From positions 1,550,001 to 1,614,000 of the forward strand of contig NZ_JACBZO010000001.1 of the NCBI RefSeq assembly GCF_013409005.1: a stretch of 64,000 nucleotides of DNA, written 5' to 3'. This document shows positions 52,369-61,310 of this stretch, one piece after another. This stretch comes from Demequina lutea (GTDB taxonomy: Bacteria > Actinomycetota > Actinomycetes > Actinomycetales > Demequinaceae). Every line of letters begins with the position of its first letter. Position 1 is the first letter of the stretch. Made by a program: the position numbers and the translations under genes. The notes beneath the pieces were generated by a model, which saw only the letters and a list, made by a program, of their open reading frames with translations, ran no database searches and was not told where the DNA came from.

Positions 52369-53490
52369 ATGTCGCAGATCGCCGAAATAGAGAACGCATC
52401 GCGTGCGGGCGCCGCCAGTCGGCCCCTCAGGATCGGGATGGTCGCCCCGCCGTGGTTCACGGTACCTCCGCGCGGATACGGCGGCACGGAAGCGGTGGTC
52501 GCATCGCTCGTCGATCAGTTGGTCACCCGTGGCCACGAGGTGACGCTTATCGCCGCGGGCAACCCCGGCACGAAGGCACAACACTTCATTTGCAGCCATG
52601 AGCAGCCTCCCTCGCATCTGCTCGGATCCGATGCCATGCCCGAACTCGTACACGCGGCGGAGGCGAGCCGAGCCCTGTCGGTCCTGGACCTGGACCTCAT
52701 CCACGACCACTCGGCCGCGGGTCCCTTGCTCGCGCGTGGCAGACGGCTACCCACTGTCGTGACGATGCACGGCCCAGTGGCTGGTCCCAATGGCGACTAC
52801 TTTCGCCGGTTGGGTCCCACGATCGACATCGTCGCCATTTCCGATGCGCAGCGTGTGCAGGCACCGGACCTCAATTGGGTCGGAACCGTGCACAACGCGG
52901 TCGACGTGGCGTCGTTCCCCTTTCGCAGGGACAAGAGCGACGTCGTGCTGTGGATCGGCCGCTTCAGCCCGGATAAGGGCGCCCACCTCGCGATCGAGAT
53001 AGCGCGCAAGGCTGGCAAGCACATCATTCTGGCAGGCAAGCTCAACGAACGTCCCGAGAGGGAGTACTTCGATCGCGTCATCGGGCCCATGCTTGGGCGC
53101 GACACGGAGTTCGTGGGAGAGGCGGACGCGACCCTCAAGCGCGAGCTGTTCTCAATGGCCGCGTGTCTGCTGTCCCCCATCCAGTGGGAGGAGCCCTTCG
53201 GGATGGTGATGGTCGAGGCTCTCGCGTGCGGCACGCCCGTGGTGTCTACCAGCCGCGGAAGCGTCCCCGAGATCGTCCGCCACGGCCACACCGGCTTCAT
53301 CGCCGACGACGTCGACTCGCTGTGCGCCGCCGTCCAGCGGGCTGGAGAGATCGATCCCGCCGAGTGCCGCCGAGACGCCGAGGAGCGCTTCGATCTGCCG
53401 GTCATGGCTGCCGGTTATGAGCGCATCTACCGAATGCTGGCGGAGGGCGGTGCGGGAATTCGCTCGCTCACCCAGGGGCGCGTGGCGTGA
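52369..53490 (+). CDS. glycosyltransferase, GT4 family
   Basis: A GT-B fold enzyme of 373 residues: N-terminal glycine-rich motif PPRGYGGTEAVVASLVD, and C-terminal donor site WEEPFGMVMVEALACGTPVV with the conserved Glu pair. It uses a nucleotide-diphospho sugar. The acceptor is unknown; linkage to the debranching enzyme suggests a glucan or glycosylglycerate role. GGGAGG precedes ATG 52369. Confidence 0.9.
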   Translation: MSQIAEIENASRAGAASRPLRIGMVAPPWFTVPPRGYGGTEAVVASLVDQLVTRGHEVTLIAAGNPGTKAQHFICSHEQPPSHLLGSDAMPELVHAAEASRALSVLDLDLIHDHSAAGPLLARGRRLPTVVTMHGPVAGPNGDYFRRLGPTIDIVAISDAQRVQAPDLNWVGTVHNAVDVASFPFRRDKSDVVLWIGRFSPDKGAHLAIEIARKAGKHIILAGKLNERPEREYFDRVIGPMLGRDTEFVGEADATLKRELFSMAACLLSPIQWEEPFGMVMVEALACGTPVVSTSRGSVPEIVRHGHTGFIADDVDSLCAAVQRAGEIDPAECRRDAEERFDLPVMAAGYERIYRMLAEGGAGIRSLTQGRVA

Positions 53491-53515
53491 GCGTGGAGCG
53501 AGCCGTGGGGCGGGC

Positions 53516-54112
53516 TCAGTTGTTGACTGCGGTGAGCGGCCCGACCTTTTCCAGATAGCACCGACCGCACAGGGACTCGTACGTCGCCTGCTGGCCGTCG
53601 ATCGCGACCTGTGCGCCATGGCTGACAAAGGCGCCGCCCACGATGCGGGCGTTGAAGATCGCTTTGGATCCGCATCGGCAAATGGTCTTGAGCTCCTCGA
53701 TCGAGTGCGCGATCTCCATGAGTCGCAGCGAACCGGGGAAGGATCGCGTCATGAAGTCGCCCCGTAGCCCGTAGCAAAGCACGGGTACTCCACGCGTGAC
53801 GGCGACCATGAACGCCTCGTCCACCTGTGAAGGCGTGAGGAACTGCGCCTCGTCGACAAACACGGCGTCGATCTGGTCGAGGGGCCGATGCAACTCCAGC
53901 GCGTCGAGGAACGAATCGTCGGGGCCCAACAGGATGTCGACACGCCTTTCGACCCCGATGCGCGATGAGACAAACTGGCCGGCCTTGGTGTCGATGCCCG
54001 GCTTGACGAGCACGGGGTGCTGATCGCGTTCTTCGTAGTTGTACGCGGCGGTGAGCAGCAGGGCGGACTTGGACGAGTTCATCGCCCCGTACCGGAAGTA
54101 CAGCTTCGCCAT
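53516..54112 (-). CDS. tdk: thymidine kinase
   Basis: A 198-residue type II thymidine kinase. P-loop GAMNSSKS, Walker B-like DAVFVDEAQFL, lasso and zinc cysteines CRCGSKA and CGRCYLE are in place. It salvages thymidine to dTMP. AAGGG precedes ATG 54112. It converges with the GT4 gene. Confidence 0.96.
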   Translation of the reverse strand: MAKLYFRYGAMNSSKSALLLTAAYNYEERDQHPVLVKPGIDTKAGQFVSSRIGVERRVDILLGPDDSFLDALELHRPLDQIDAVFVDEAQFLTPSQVDEAFMVAVTRGVPVLCYGLRGDFMTRSFPGSLRLMEIAHSIEELKTICRCGSKAIFNARIVGGAFVSHGAQVAIDGQQATYESLCGRCYLEKVGPLTAVNN

Positions 54113-54315
54113 GTGTGCCCTTTCGTCCTTCGCGTACGCGCAGGTTTCCTGCAAGCACACTACTGGCGACGAAGGCGGAGGGCGCGCAGTGGGGGCCGGG
54201 CTCCGCCGTTGAGAATTGTCTATCCGGGCCCTAAGACCCCCCTCGAGCGCGCCGCGCGTGGAGAGACTGAATGCGTCCCGGCAATGGCGCCGGGACTTGC
54301 GCGCGGAGGTGCATC

Positions 54316-57039
54316 GTGGAGAAGTACGTCTATGACTTCAGCGAGGGAAACCGGGATCTCAAGGATCTCCTCGGGGGCAAGGGCGCGAACCTTGCGGAGA
54401 TGACGAACCTGGGGCTACCTGTGCCCCCGGGCTTCACCATCACGACCGACGCGTGTCGTACGTACATGCAAACCACCAAGCTCCCGCCTGAACTGCGTGT
54501 GCAGGTCACGATGGCGCTACGGCGTCTCGAAGACTCGCTCGGACGGCTGTTGGGTGACACCAACGATCCGTTACTCGTGTCGGTACGCTCGGGCGCCAAG
54601 TTCTCGATGCCAGGAATGATGGAGACCGTCCTCAACGTGGGACTCAACGACGCCTCGGTCGAAGGCCTCGCGACCTTCGCCGGAGACGCACGCTTCGCCT
54701 GGGACTCCTACCGCCGCTTGATCCAGATGTTCGCCAAGACGGTACTCGGCATCGACGGCGACCTGTTTAGCAACGCGCTCGATGCGAAGAAGAAGGCTAG
54801 CGGGGTCATGGCCGATACGGAACTTCCCGCCGAGGACCTGCGCGCCCTCGTGGACGAGTTCAAGGCCATCGTGAAGGCCGAGTCCGGCAGAGACTTCCCC
54901 CAACAACCGCGTGAGCAGCTCGACCTCGCGATCGAAGCGGTGTTCAATTCCTGGAACACCGATCGTGCGCGCCTCTACCGCCGACGCGAGCGCATCTCCG
55001 ACGATCTCGGTACCGCCGTCAACGTCGTGGCAATGGTCTTCGGCAACCTCGGCGAGGACTCGGGAACCGGGGTGTGCTTCACCCGCGACCCTGCGACCGG
55101 CATGGTCGGCGACTACGGCGACTACCTACCGAATGCCCAGGGCGAGGATGTCGTCGCCGGCATCAGGAACACCCTGTCCCTGGCCGACTTCGAGCAGCTC
55201 GACAAGAAAGCCTTCGACGAGTTGCGTCAAGCCATGCGCAGGCTCGAGAGCCACTACCGAGACCTATGCGACATCGAGTTCACCGTGGAGCGGGGCAAGC
55301 TGTGGATGCTGCAAACCCGGGTGGGCAAGCGCACCGCAGCCGCCGCGTTCCGGATTGCGAATCAGCTGGTAGATGAGCACATCATCACCTTGGACGAGGC
55401 GCTCGAGCGGGTGACCGGCGAACAACTCAACAAGTTGATGTTCCCGCAGTTTGACCCCAAGGCCAAGCGCAAGTTGTTGGCTACGGGCATGGCGGCCTCC
55501 CCCGGCGCCGCCGTGGGTGCGGCCGTGTTCGCCTCGTCCACCGCTCAAGAGTGGGCCGAGCAGGGCAAGGACGTGATCCTCGTCCGTCGTGAGACCAACC
55601 CCGACGACCTGGGCGGCATGATCGCCTCCGTCGGCGTTCTCACCTGTAGGGGTGGCAAGACGTCCCACGCGGCCGTGGTGGCGCGCGGCATGGGCACCAC
55701 CTGCGTGGTCGGCGCCGAGGCACTCCTCGTCGATGCGGAGGCCAGGACCGTCACCGTGGGCGACCGAGTGGTCAAAGAGGGCGACATCATCGCGATTGAC
55801 GGCTCCACCGGCGAGGTGTTCCTCGGTAGCGTGCCGGTGACACCCTCCCCCGTGGTGCGCTACCTCGAGGAGGGTCTCGACGTTGCGCTGTCGGAGCTCG
55901 CGGAGGACGACGAAAACACTCGCGACCTGGTGGTTGCAGTCCACGAAATCCTGAGCCACGCCGACGCGGCGAGGCGATTGGGGGTGTACGCGAACGCGGA
56001 CACTCCCGACGATGCGAAGCGGGCACGCACGTGGGGCGGCGAGGGCATCGGCCTGTGCCGCACGGAACACATGTTCCTGGGCGAGCGGCGCGAGCTGATC
56101 GAGCACGTGATTTTGGCTACCACTGACGACGAGCGGCAAGCGGCGTTCGACGCGCTCCTCCCCCTGCAAAGGGAGGACTTCATTGGGATCCTTGAGCAAA
56201 TGGACGGCCTGCCGGTCACCATCAGGCTCATCGATCCGCCGCTTCACGAGTTCCTGCCGGACCTCACCGAGCTCTCCGTCAAGGTGGCCCTGGCCAAGGA
56301 GCGCGGGGAGACCGGCCCGGAGGTAGACCGCGACGCACTCTTGCTCCCTGCGGTGGTGCGCATGCACGAGGCGAACCCAATGCTGGGCTTGCGCGGGGTG
56401 CGCCTCGGGATTGTGATCCCCGGCCTGTTCACGTTGCAGATGCGGGCGATCGCCGAGGCTCAGGCCGCGCGGATCAAGGCAGGCGGTAAGCCGCATGCGG
56501 AGATCATGGTCCCGCTCGCGGCGTCGGTGATGGAGCTACACCTCGTGAAGGACGAGGCCGACGCGATCCTGGCGACCGTCGCGGCCGAGCAGGGCGTGGA
56601 ACTGGACATCCCCGTGGGCGCCATGATCGAACTTCCACGTGCCGCCTTGACTGCTGACCGGATGGCAGATGTGGCCGAGTTCTTCTCCTTTGGCACCAAC
56701 GATCTGACCCAGACCACGTGGGGCTTCTCGAGGGACGACGTCGAGGGCGCGTTCTTCAACCCCTACACGGAGAAGGGCGTGTTCAGCGTGTCGCCCTTCG
56801 AGAGTGTGGACCGACTGGGGGTGGGCCGCCTCATCAAGATCGCCATCGAGGAGGGCCGCTCTACCCGCCCGGACATCAAGCTGGGTGTCTGCGGCGAACA
56901 CGGGGGCGATCCCGAGTCGATCCACTTCTTCCACGAGGTGGGCCTGAACTACGTCTCGTGCTCGCCGTTCCGTATTCCAGTAGCGCGGCTCGAGGCCGGG
57001 CGCGCCGCAGTGCTGAAGGGCGGTAGCGACACGCGCTGA
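54316..57039 (+). CDS. ppdK: pyruvate phosphate dikinase
   Basis: A 907-residue enzyme interconverting pyruvate, ATP and Pi with PEP, AMP and PPi. An N-terminal nucleotide-binding domain (GGKGANLAEMTNLGLPVPPGF), the phospho-histidine domain (GGKTSHAAVVARG, His451) and the C-terminal PEP barrel (GVCGEHGGDP, Cys859) are complete. GTG 54316 has GGAGGTG upstream. With pyruvate carboxylase it forms the PEP-pyruvate-oxaloacetate node. Confidence 0.97.
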   Translation: MEKYVYDFSEGNRDLKDLLGGKGANLAEMTNLGLPVPPGFTITTDACRTYMQTTKLPPELRVQVTMALRRLEDSLGRLLGDTNDPLLVSVRSGAKFSMPGMMETVLNVGLNDASVEGLATFAGDARFAWDSYRRLIQMFAKTVLGIDGDLFSNALDAKKKASGVMADTELPAEDLRALVDEFKAIVKAESGRDFPQQPREQLDLAIEAVFNSWNTDRARLYRRRERISDDLGTAVNVVAMVFGNLGEDSGTGVCFTRDPATGMVGDYGDYLPNAQGEDVVAGIRNTLSLADFEQLDKKAFDELRQAMRRLESHYRDLCDIEFTVERGKLWMLQTRVGKRTAAAAFRIANQLVDEHIITLDEALERVTGEQLNKLMFPQFDPKAKRKLLATGMAASPGAAVGAAVFASSTAQEWAEQGKDVILVRRETNPDDLGGMIASVGVLTCRGGKTSHAAVVARGMGTTCVVGAEALLVDAEARTVTVGDRVVKEGDIIAIDGSTGEVFLGSVPVTPSPVVRYLEEGLDVALSELAEDDENTRDLVVAVHEILSHADAARRLGVYANADTPDDAKRARTWGGEGIGLCRTEHMFLGERRELIEHVILATTDDERQAAFDALLPLQREDFIGILEQMDGLPVTIRLIDPPLHEFLPDLTELSVKVALAKERGETGPEVDRDALLLPAVVRMHEANPMLGLRGVRLGIVIPGLFTLQMRAIAEAQAARIKAGGKPHAEIMVPLAASVMELHLVKDEADAILATVAAEQGVELDIPVGAMIELPRAALTADRMADVAEFFSFGTNDLTQTTWGFSRDDVEGAFFNPYTEKGVFSVSPFESVDRLGVGRLIKIAIEEGRSTRPDIKLGVCGEHGGDPESIHFFHEVGLNYVSCSPFRIPVARLEAGRAAVLKGGSDTR

Positions 57040-57475
57040 CCCGTCTCGGCCGAGATGGTGACCAATTTCGGTGAGTCATCGGGTTCACCGGTCTTGACAC
57101 CTGCGCGGCTTGGGTCGTAACTCGTTGTCTTGTCCTGAAGCCGGGTGCCATTCCAGCGCTGCAATCCAAGGAGCAACCACGAGGCGCACGGTCATGATGA
57201 CCGCTTCACTCGTGATGGGAACTTCGCTTGGCTCGATGACGCGGACGGGGGTAGCCGATATCGCGGCGCGCAGTTGGCCCGGACGCAGGCCCGCCTACCG
57301 CTCCCCCGTCCGCACCGAAGGCGCCTTCGACCGACGCGCACCAAGACGTAGTTCACACACTCGGACATCACCAGCGGACGCCTTCGTGTGATTAGTCGAC
57401 ACAGTGGACCCGGCCGCCGCTTCGGCGGAACGGGACAGTGCCACATAACAACACGGGCCTGTGAGCCAGAAGCAC
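57040..57475. other. intergenic region between ppdK and the broken arr gene
   Basis: About 435 bases without a convincing gene. Frames here have poor composition on both strands. A 12-bp palindrome TCTCGGCCGAGA lies near 57042-57053, just after ppdK. I see no tRNA, terminator with T-run or repeat. Confidence 0.6.
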
Positions 57476-57914
57476 TCAGTCGTAGATTACTGACTCGCCC
57501 CGGAGCCTGAGCTGTTCGAGTCCGTCCCTCATCCCCTGCACCTGCTCAGGAGTGCGCCCCACCCAGTCGTCGAGTTCCCCGACAACGCGCACGGGCTCTT
57601 TGGTGCGGTAGGACTTGGTCGCATTGCCCGGGAACTTCTTGTCTGTCAGATTCGGGTCGTCCTGGAGCGCGCCCGTAGGTTCTACCAGGTAGATTCTGCC
57701 CCTCCCCTCCCCTCCCCTCGCCGAGTGCGAGTTCGGCTCCCCAGGTGGCAGCATCGAGCGTCTTGGTGAGGTAGATGTGTTTCGCGACACGTCCCTCTTC
57801 GAAGTTCGAAGAGTGTCCGGGGGCCAAGAGATCGCCGACGGCCAGATTGGCCTTGGTCCCGTGCAAGTAGCCGCCAGACTCGTGGGCCTCGAACGGCTTT
57901 GGCACTTGCGACAT
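57476..57914 (-). pseudogene. arr: rifamycin ADP-ribosyltransferase (arr), frame-broken at a pentanucleotide repeat
   Basis: The first frame from ATG 57914 reads VPKPFEAHESGGYLHGTKAN through AATWGAELALGEGR, the N-terminal half of Arr. The second half, in another frame, reads GRIYLVEPTGALQDDPNLTD through GESVIYD and stops at 57476. Together they cover a full-length Arr of about 140 residues, which inactivates rifamycins with NAD. The break is exactly at four copies of AGGGG (57699-57718); two or five copies would restore one frame giving GEGRGRIYLVEP. It is either a pseudogene, a slippage switch, or a sequencing error. Confidence 0.88.
57699..57718 (-). repeat. (AGGGG)4 pentanucleotide repeat inside arr
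   Basis: On the minus strand AGGGG occurs four times without interruption (CCCCT on the plus strand). A copy number of two or five would keep arr in frame; four gives a +1 shift. Such short tandem units are prone to slipped-strand mispairing. Confidence 0.85.
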
Positions 57915-57917
57915 GGC

Positions 57918-58811
57918 TTAGGTCCGTTCTCTGGCTGGGGCGACGACCTCTCCCACCCCTGAGACGGGGGGCCCGAATTGGCCGTGGACATCCTCGTCGT
58001 ATTCCACGCATTGTCCCGGGCCGCGTCGTTTTGCGTCGTACATCGCGGCATCGGCGGCCGCGATGACAGCGTCGGCAGTCTCGAATCTCGCCGGGCCGAA
58101 GGCGACGCCCATGCTGGCCATCACCGTCTCTTGATGAGACCCGATCTCGTATGGCGCTCGGAGAACCATGCAGAGCCGGCACGCGGTGGCCATCGCCTCT
58201 TCCGCGGAGACGACTTCATCGAGGAGGACGACAAACTCGTCCCCACCCATCCGGGCGGCGGTGTCGCCCACCCGCACCTCGGCGCTAATACGGCCCGCGA
58301 CCTCCACCAGCAACTTGTCGCCAGCGGCATGGCCCCAAATGTCGTTGACCGCCTTGAACTTGTCGAGATCGAGAAATAGGACCGCGAAGCCGACAGTGCG
58401 CCTGTCCGCCGAGCCCAAGCGGTGGGTAACACGGTCCCAGAGCAGGGTGCGGTTCGCGAGGCCGGTCAGTTGGTCATGGAGCGCTCTGTGACTGAGCTCC
58501 TCCGTGGCCATCGCGAGTTCTCCGGTTCGCACAGCGACCCGATTCTCGATCTCGTTGAATGACGCCTCAAGCTCCTCACCAAGAAAGTTCACCCCAGCCG
58601 CGACGGCATCCACGATGTCGCCGTCGGGGCCGATCGGCGTGCGGGCGTCGAACCGAAGCGAGGCGTACTCCTGGATGGTGCCCACGATGTCACCAAGCCG
58701 CCGCTCGATCTCCCGAACCCCGCCGTCGTCCCTGCCGATGGGCGATACCGGGGAAACCGGATCTTGCTCACCGGAGACTTGCGAGGACTTCTCGTCCCCT
58801 TGCCCGCTCAT
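57918..58811 (-). CDS. soluble diguanylate cyclase-type GGDEF protein
   Basis: 297 residues with a helical N-terminal region (about 30-110) and a GGDEF domain carrying the intact MGGDEFVVLL and DLDKFKAVNDIWGHAAGDK. No membrane segment. It would make c-di-GMP. ATG 58811 overlaps the stop of the last array gene (ATGA), and arr starts three bases after its stop, so the five-gene array, GGDEF and arr form one transcription unit. Confidence 0.9.
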   Translation of the reverse strand: MSGQGDEKSSQVSGEQDPVSPVSPIGRDDGGVREIERRLGDIVGTIQEYASLRFDARTPIGPDGDIVDAVAAGVNFLGEELEASFNEIENRVAVRTGELAMATEELSHRALHDQLTGLANRTLLWDRVTHRLGSADRRTVGFAVLFLDLDKFKAVNDIWGHAAGDKLLVEVAGRISAEVRVGDTAARMGGDEFVVLLDEVVSAEEAMATACRLCMVLRAPYEIGSHQETVMASMGVAFGPARFETADAVIAAADAAMYDAKRRGPGQCVEYDEDVHGQFGPPVSGVGEVVAPARERT

Positions 58812-59194
58812 CCCGCGAACCCTTGGAGCCAGGCGATAGCGGAGGCGTCATCATCGAATAGTCGTGTGGAGGCCGCTGGTTTGCTCACGCTGAGGTAAAA
58901 GTTCCCCATCAGTCGGCTGACGGGGGTGCCGACGATCAGCGCTACGGCCGCCACGAGGTCGTGCCTGCGCACAAACTCGAGGCGCGCCGACCGATCTTGG
59001 GTGAGGATATCGTGTGCGTCCACCAACAGCGGAGCCCTCTTCCCGCCGGTGAGTTCCGCCATCGCACTTGTCGCCGCGACCGCGTCTTCAAGCCCGATCG
59101 CAACACCCGAACCCCAGACGAGGTACACGATGCCGTCAGGGCGGAGCCACATCCGGAACTTCGCGTGCACGATCTCAGTGGACTCGCCGCTCAT
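58808..59194 (-). CDS. array paralogue 1 (128 aa), STAS-like candidate
   Basis: Begins MSGESTEIVHAKFRMWLRPD, then GIVYLVWGSGVAIGLEDAVA, LLVDAHDILTQDRSARLEF and a C-terminal DDDASAIAWLQGF. The pattern of strands and amphipathic helices, with a central LLVDAHD, resembles small STAS/SpoIIAA-like proteins. Function is not known. Its stop overlaps the GGDEF start, which makes it the copy most directly coupled to that protein. Confidence 0.82.
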   Translation of the reverse strand: MSGESTEIVHAKFRMWLRPDGIVYLVWGSGVAIGLEDAVAATSAMAELTGGKRAPLLVDAHDILTQDRSARLEFVRRHDLVAAVALIVGTPVSRLMGNFYLSVSKPAASTRLFDDDASAIAWLQGFAG

Positions 59195-59282
59195 GGGTCC
59201 TCCCAAGGTGGGTTGCCTCCATTCTCGCATCTAACGAGACTCCGCGGGGGTGATTTTTGTCACCTCTGCTCGGGCATGGAGG

Positions 59283-59669
59283 TCACGGGGTGAACTCCTG
59301 GAGCCAGGCGATAGCGGAGGCTTCATCGTCGAACACGCGTATGGGCGTTTTCGGTCGGTTCACGTTGACAAAGAGGTTGCCCATGACCCGGAGTGCCGGG
59401 GTACGAACAACTAGTGCGGCGGCCGTCACGAGGTCGTCCCGCCGCGAAAACTCGAGGCGCGCCGGGCGATCCTGTGTGGAGCCCTCTCCCAGACATATCA
59501 GGGCGAGAACCCGTTGTCCGCCGCCGAGCCCCGCTATCGCTTCGGTCGCCGCGACCGCGTCCTCGACCCCGATCGCAACCCCCGGCGCCCAGGTCAGGTA
59601 CACGATGCCGTCAGGGCGGAGCGATATCCGGAACTTCGGGTGCGCAGTCTCAGTAGAGTCGCCGCTCAT
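59283..59669 (-). CDS. array paralogue 2 (128 aa), STAS-like candidate
   Basis: Begins MSGDSTETAHPKFRISLRPD and keeps VYLTWAPGVAIGVEDAVAAT and DEASAIAWLQEF, but the central VDAHD is replaced (LALICLGEGSTQDRPARLEF). It is the most diverged in the putative functional loop. A GGTGA...TCACC hairpin separates it from copy 1. Confidence 0.82.
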   Translation of the reverse strand: MSGDSTETAHPKFRISLRPDGIVYLTWAPGVAIGVEDAVAATEAIAGLGGGQRVLALICLGEGSTQDRPARLEFSRRDDLVTAAALVVRTPALRVMGNLFVNVNRPKTPIRVFDDEASAIAWLQEFTP

Positions 59670-59775
59670 CGGTCCTCCCAAGGTGGGTCGTCTCCAGTCT
59701 CGCACCTGTGGGGACTCCGCGCGGGGCGACCGGTATCACTCCGGACTCAGGCGCCGCTGTCACGGGTTCAGCCGA

Positions 59776-60162
59776 TTACCGGATGAACCCTTGGAGCCAA
59801 GCGACCGCGGAGGCTTCATCGTCGAACAACCGCGTGGGTGTGACCGGTTGGCTCACGTTGACGAAGAAGTTCCCCACCATCCGGCTGAGTGGGGTGCCTA
59901 CAATCACGGCAACGGCCGACACCTTGTTGCCCCGCTGCGCCAACTCGAGGCGCGCGGCCCGATCCTGTGAGCGGGCATCATGCACGTCCACCAGCAGGGG
60001 AAACTTTCGCCCGCCAGTGATCTCCTCCGTCGCTATGCCCGACGCGATCACGTCCTCGAGCACCATTGAAATCCCTGGAGCCCACACTTGTTGCAAGATG
60101 CCGTCCGGACGAAGCCATATCCGAAACCTCGGGTGCACCACTTTATTGGACCCGCCGTTCAT
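59776..60162 (-). CDS. array paralogue 3 (128 aa), STAS-like candidate
   Basis: Begins MNGGSNKVVHPRFRIWLRPD. Central PLLVDVHDARSQDRAARLEL and C-terminal DDEASAVAWLQGFIR are conserved. It has the usual GGGAGGACC ribosome site upstream of ATG 60162. Confidence 0.82.
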   Translation of the reverse strand: MNGGSNKVVHPRFRIWLRPDGILQQVWAPGISMVLEDVIASGIATEEITGGRKFPLLVDVHDARSQDRAARLELAQRGNKVSAVAVIVGTPLSRMVGNFFVNVSQPVTPTRLFDDEASAVAWLQGFIR

Positions 60163-60239
60163 CGGTCCTCCCAAGGTGGGTTGTGCCCAGTCTCGCACCC
60201 GTCGGCGCTCCGCGCGGGGTGGCCGGTCTCACTCCGGAC

Positions 60240-60647
60240 TCAGGGGTCGCCATCAGGGGCTCGCCGGACGAACTCTTGAAGCCAGGTGATCGCGGAGGCG
60301 TCATCCCCGAATAGTCGTGTGGGGGCCACTGGCTCGCTCACGTTGAGGAACAACTTTCCCATCGTTCGGCCGAGGGGGGTGTTGACGATGAGGGCGACGG
60401 CCGACACGAGGTCGCTCCGTTCCACAAAATGGAGGCGCGTGGCCCGATCCTGGGGGCGGGAATCGTGCGCGTCCACGAGTAGTGGTGCCCGTACCCCACC
60501 GGTGAGTGCCATCATCGCACTGTGCGACGCGACCGCGTCTTCCAGCACGATCGAGACTCCCTGATTCCAGACGAGGTGGACGATTCCGTCGGGGCGGAGC
60601 CACATCCGAAACCTCGGGGTCACCACTTCGCTGCGGTCGCCGCTCAT
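60240..60647 (-). CDS. array paralogue 4 (135 aa), STAS-like candidate
   Basis: Begins MSGDRSEVVTPRFRMWLRPD, keeps PLLVDAHDSRPQDRATRLHF, and has a slightly longer C-terminal end (ITWLQEFVRRAPDGDP) than its siblings, perhaps because the usual stop was lost. The ribosome site matches the others. Confidence 0.82.
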   Translation of the reverse strand: MSGDRSEVVTPRFRMWLRPDGIVHLVWNQGVSIVLEDAVASHSAMMALTGGVRAPLLVDAHDSRPQDRATRLHFVERSDLVSAVALIVNTPLGRTMGKLFLNVSEPVAPTRLFGDDASAITWLQEFVRRAPDGDP

Positions 60648-60736
60648 CGGTCCTCCCAGGGTGGTTTACTTCCAGTGTTGCACCTTACGAGACCCCGTGG
60701 AGGTGATCTTCATCACCCCTCGCTCCAGCATCGCGG

Positions 60737-61123
60737 TCATGCGGTGAACTGTTTGAGCCAGGCGACGGCGGAGTCCTCATCATCGAATAGTTGTGTAGGT
60801 GCCACCGCTTGGTGCACGTTGGCGAACAAATTTCCCATGATTCGGCTGAGTGGGCTATGGACGATCAGGGCGAGGGCCGACACATTTTCGGCCTGGCGCG
60901 CAAACTCAAGTCGCGCGGCCCGATCCTGTGTTGCTGCCTCGCCCGGCTCCACCAGCAGGGGAACGCGTCGCCCGCCAGTAAGTTCGACCAACGCACTTGT
61001 CGACGCGATCGCGTCTTCCAGCGTCGTCGCCACCCCAGAAGCCCACACGCATTGCGCGATGCCGTCGGGGCGGAGCCATATCCGAAACTTCGGATGCGCC
61101 ATCTCACTGGAGTCGCCGCTCAT
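60737..61123 (-). CDS. array paralogue 5, first gene of the operon (128 aa), STAS-like candidate
   Basis: Begins MSGDSSEMAHPKFRIWLRPD, with ALVELTGGRRVPLLVEPGEA in place of the VDAHD loop and DDEDSAVAWLKQF at the C-terminus. As the first copy its upstream 190 bases must hold the operon promoter; no clear -10/-35 was seen. Confidence 0.82.
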   Translation of the reverse strand: MSGDSSEMAHPKFRIWLRPDGIAQCVWASGVATTLEDAIASTSALVELTGGRRVPLLVEPGEAATQDRAARLEFARQAENVSALALIVHSPLSRIMGNLFANVHQAVAPTQLFDDEDSAVAWLKQFTA

Positions 61124-61310
61124 GGGTCCTCCCAAGGTAATTTGCATCCAGTATCCCACCTGGTGATGCGCCGCAGAGTCTGCCCCGCATCGAGCCTGGA
61201 CGTCGTTGTGGCAGGAACGTCTCTATGAGAAGGTTGCGCAGCGTCAAGGTTGGCGCCACCTGGATGGAAACATGACTCGGTCCGTTCGCGTCTTCTGGGC
61301 GACAAGCTCT

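Larger units (their letters stand above)
58808..61123 (-). repeat. tandem array of five paralogous genes, period about 480 bp
   Basis: Five copies (58808-59194, 59283-59669, 59776-60162, 60240-60647, 60737-61123) with start-to-start spacing of 475, 493, 485 and 476 bases. Each start is preceded by the same CTTGGGAGGACC-type ribosome site (slightly altered in some copies). Spacers fall into two kinds: a GGTGA...TCACC hairpin between copies 1-2 and 4-5, and a CACTCCGGACTCAGG spacer between 2-3 and 3-4. Confidence 0.9.

Noticed and set aside
57546..57914. A 122-residue stand-alone protein at the start of arr
   Set aside because: Its second half is nonsense after the AGGGG repeat; it is the out-of-frame read-through of arr.
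58808..61123. Five-copy array as a CRISPR-like or transposon structure
   Set aside because: The repeating unit is a full protein-coding gene with its own ribosome site, and there are no terminal inverted repeats or transposase.
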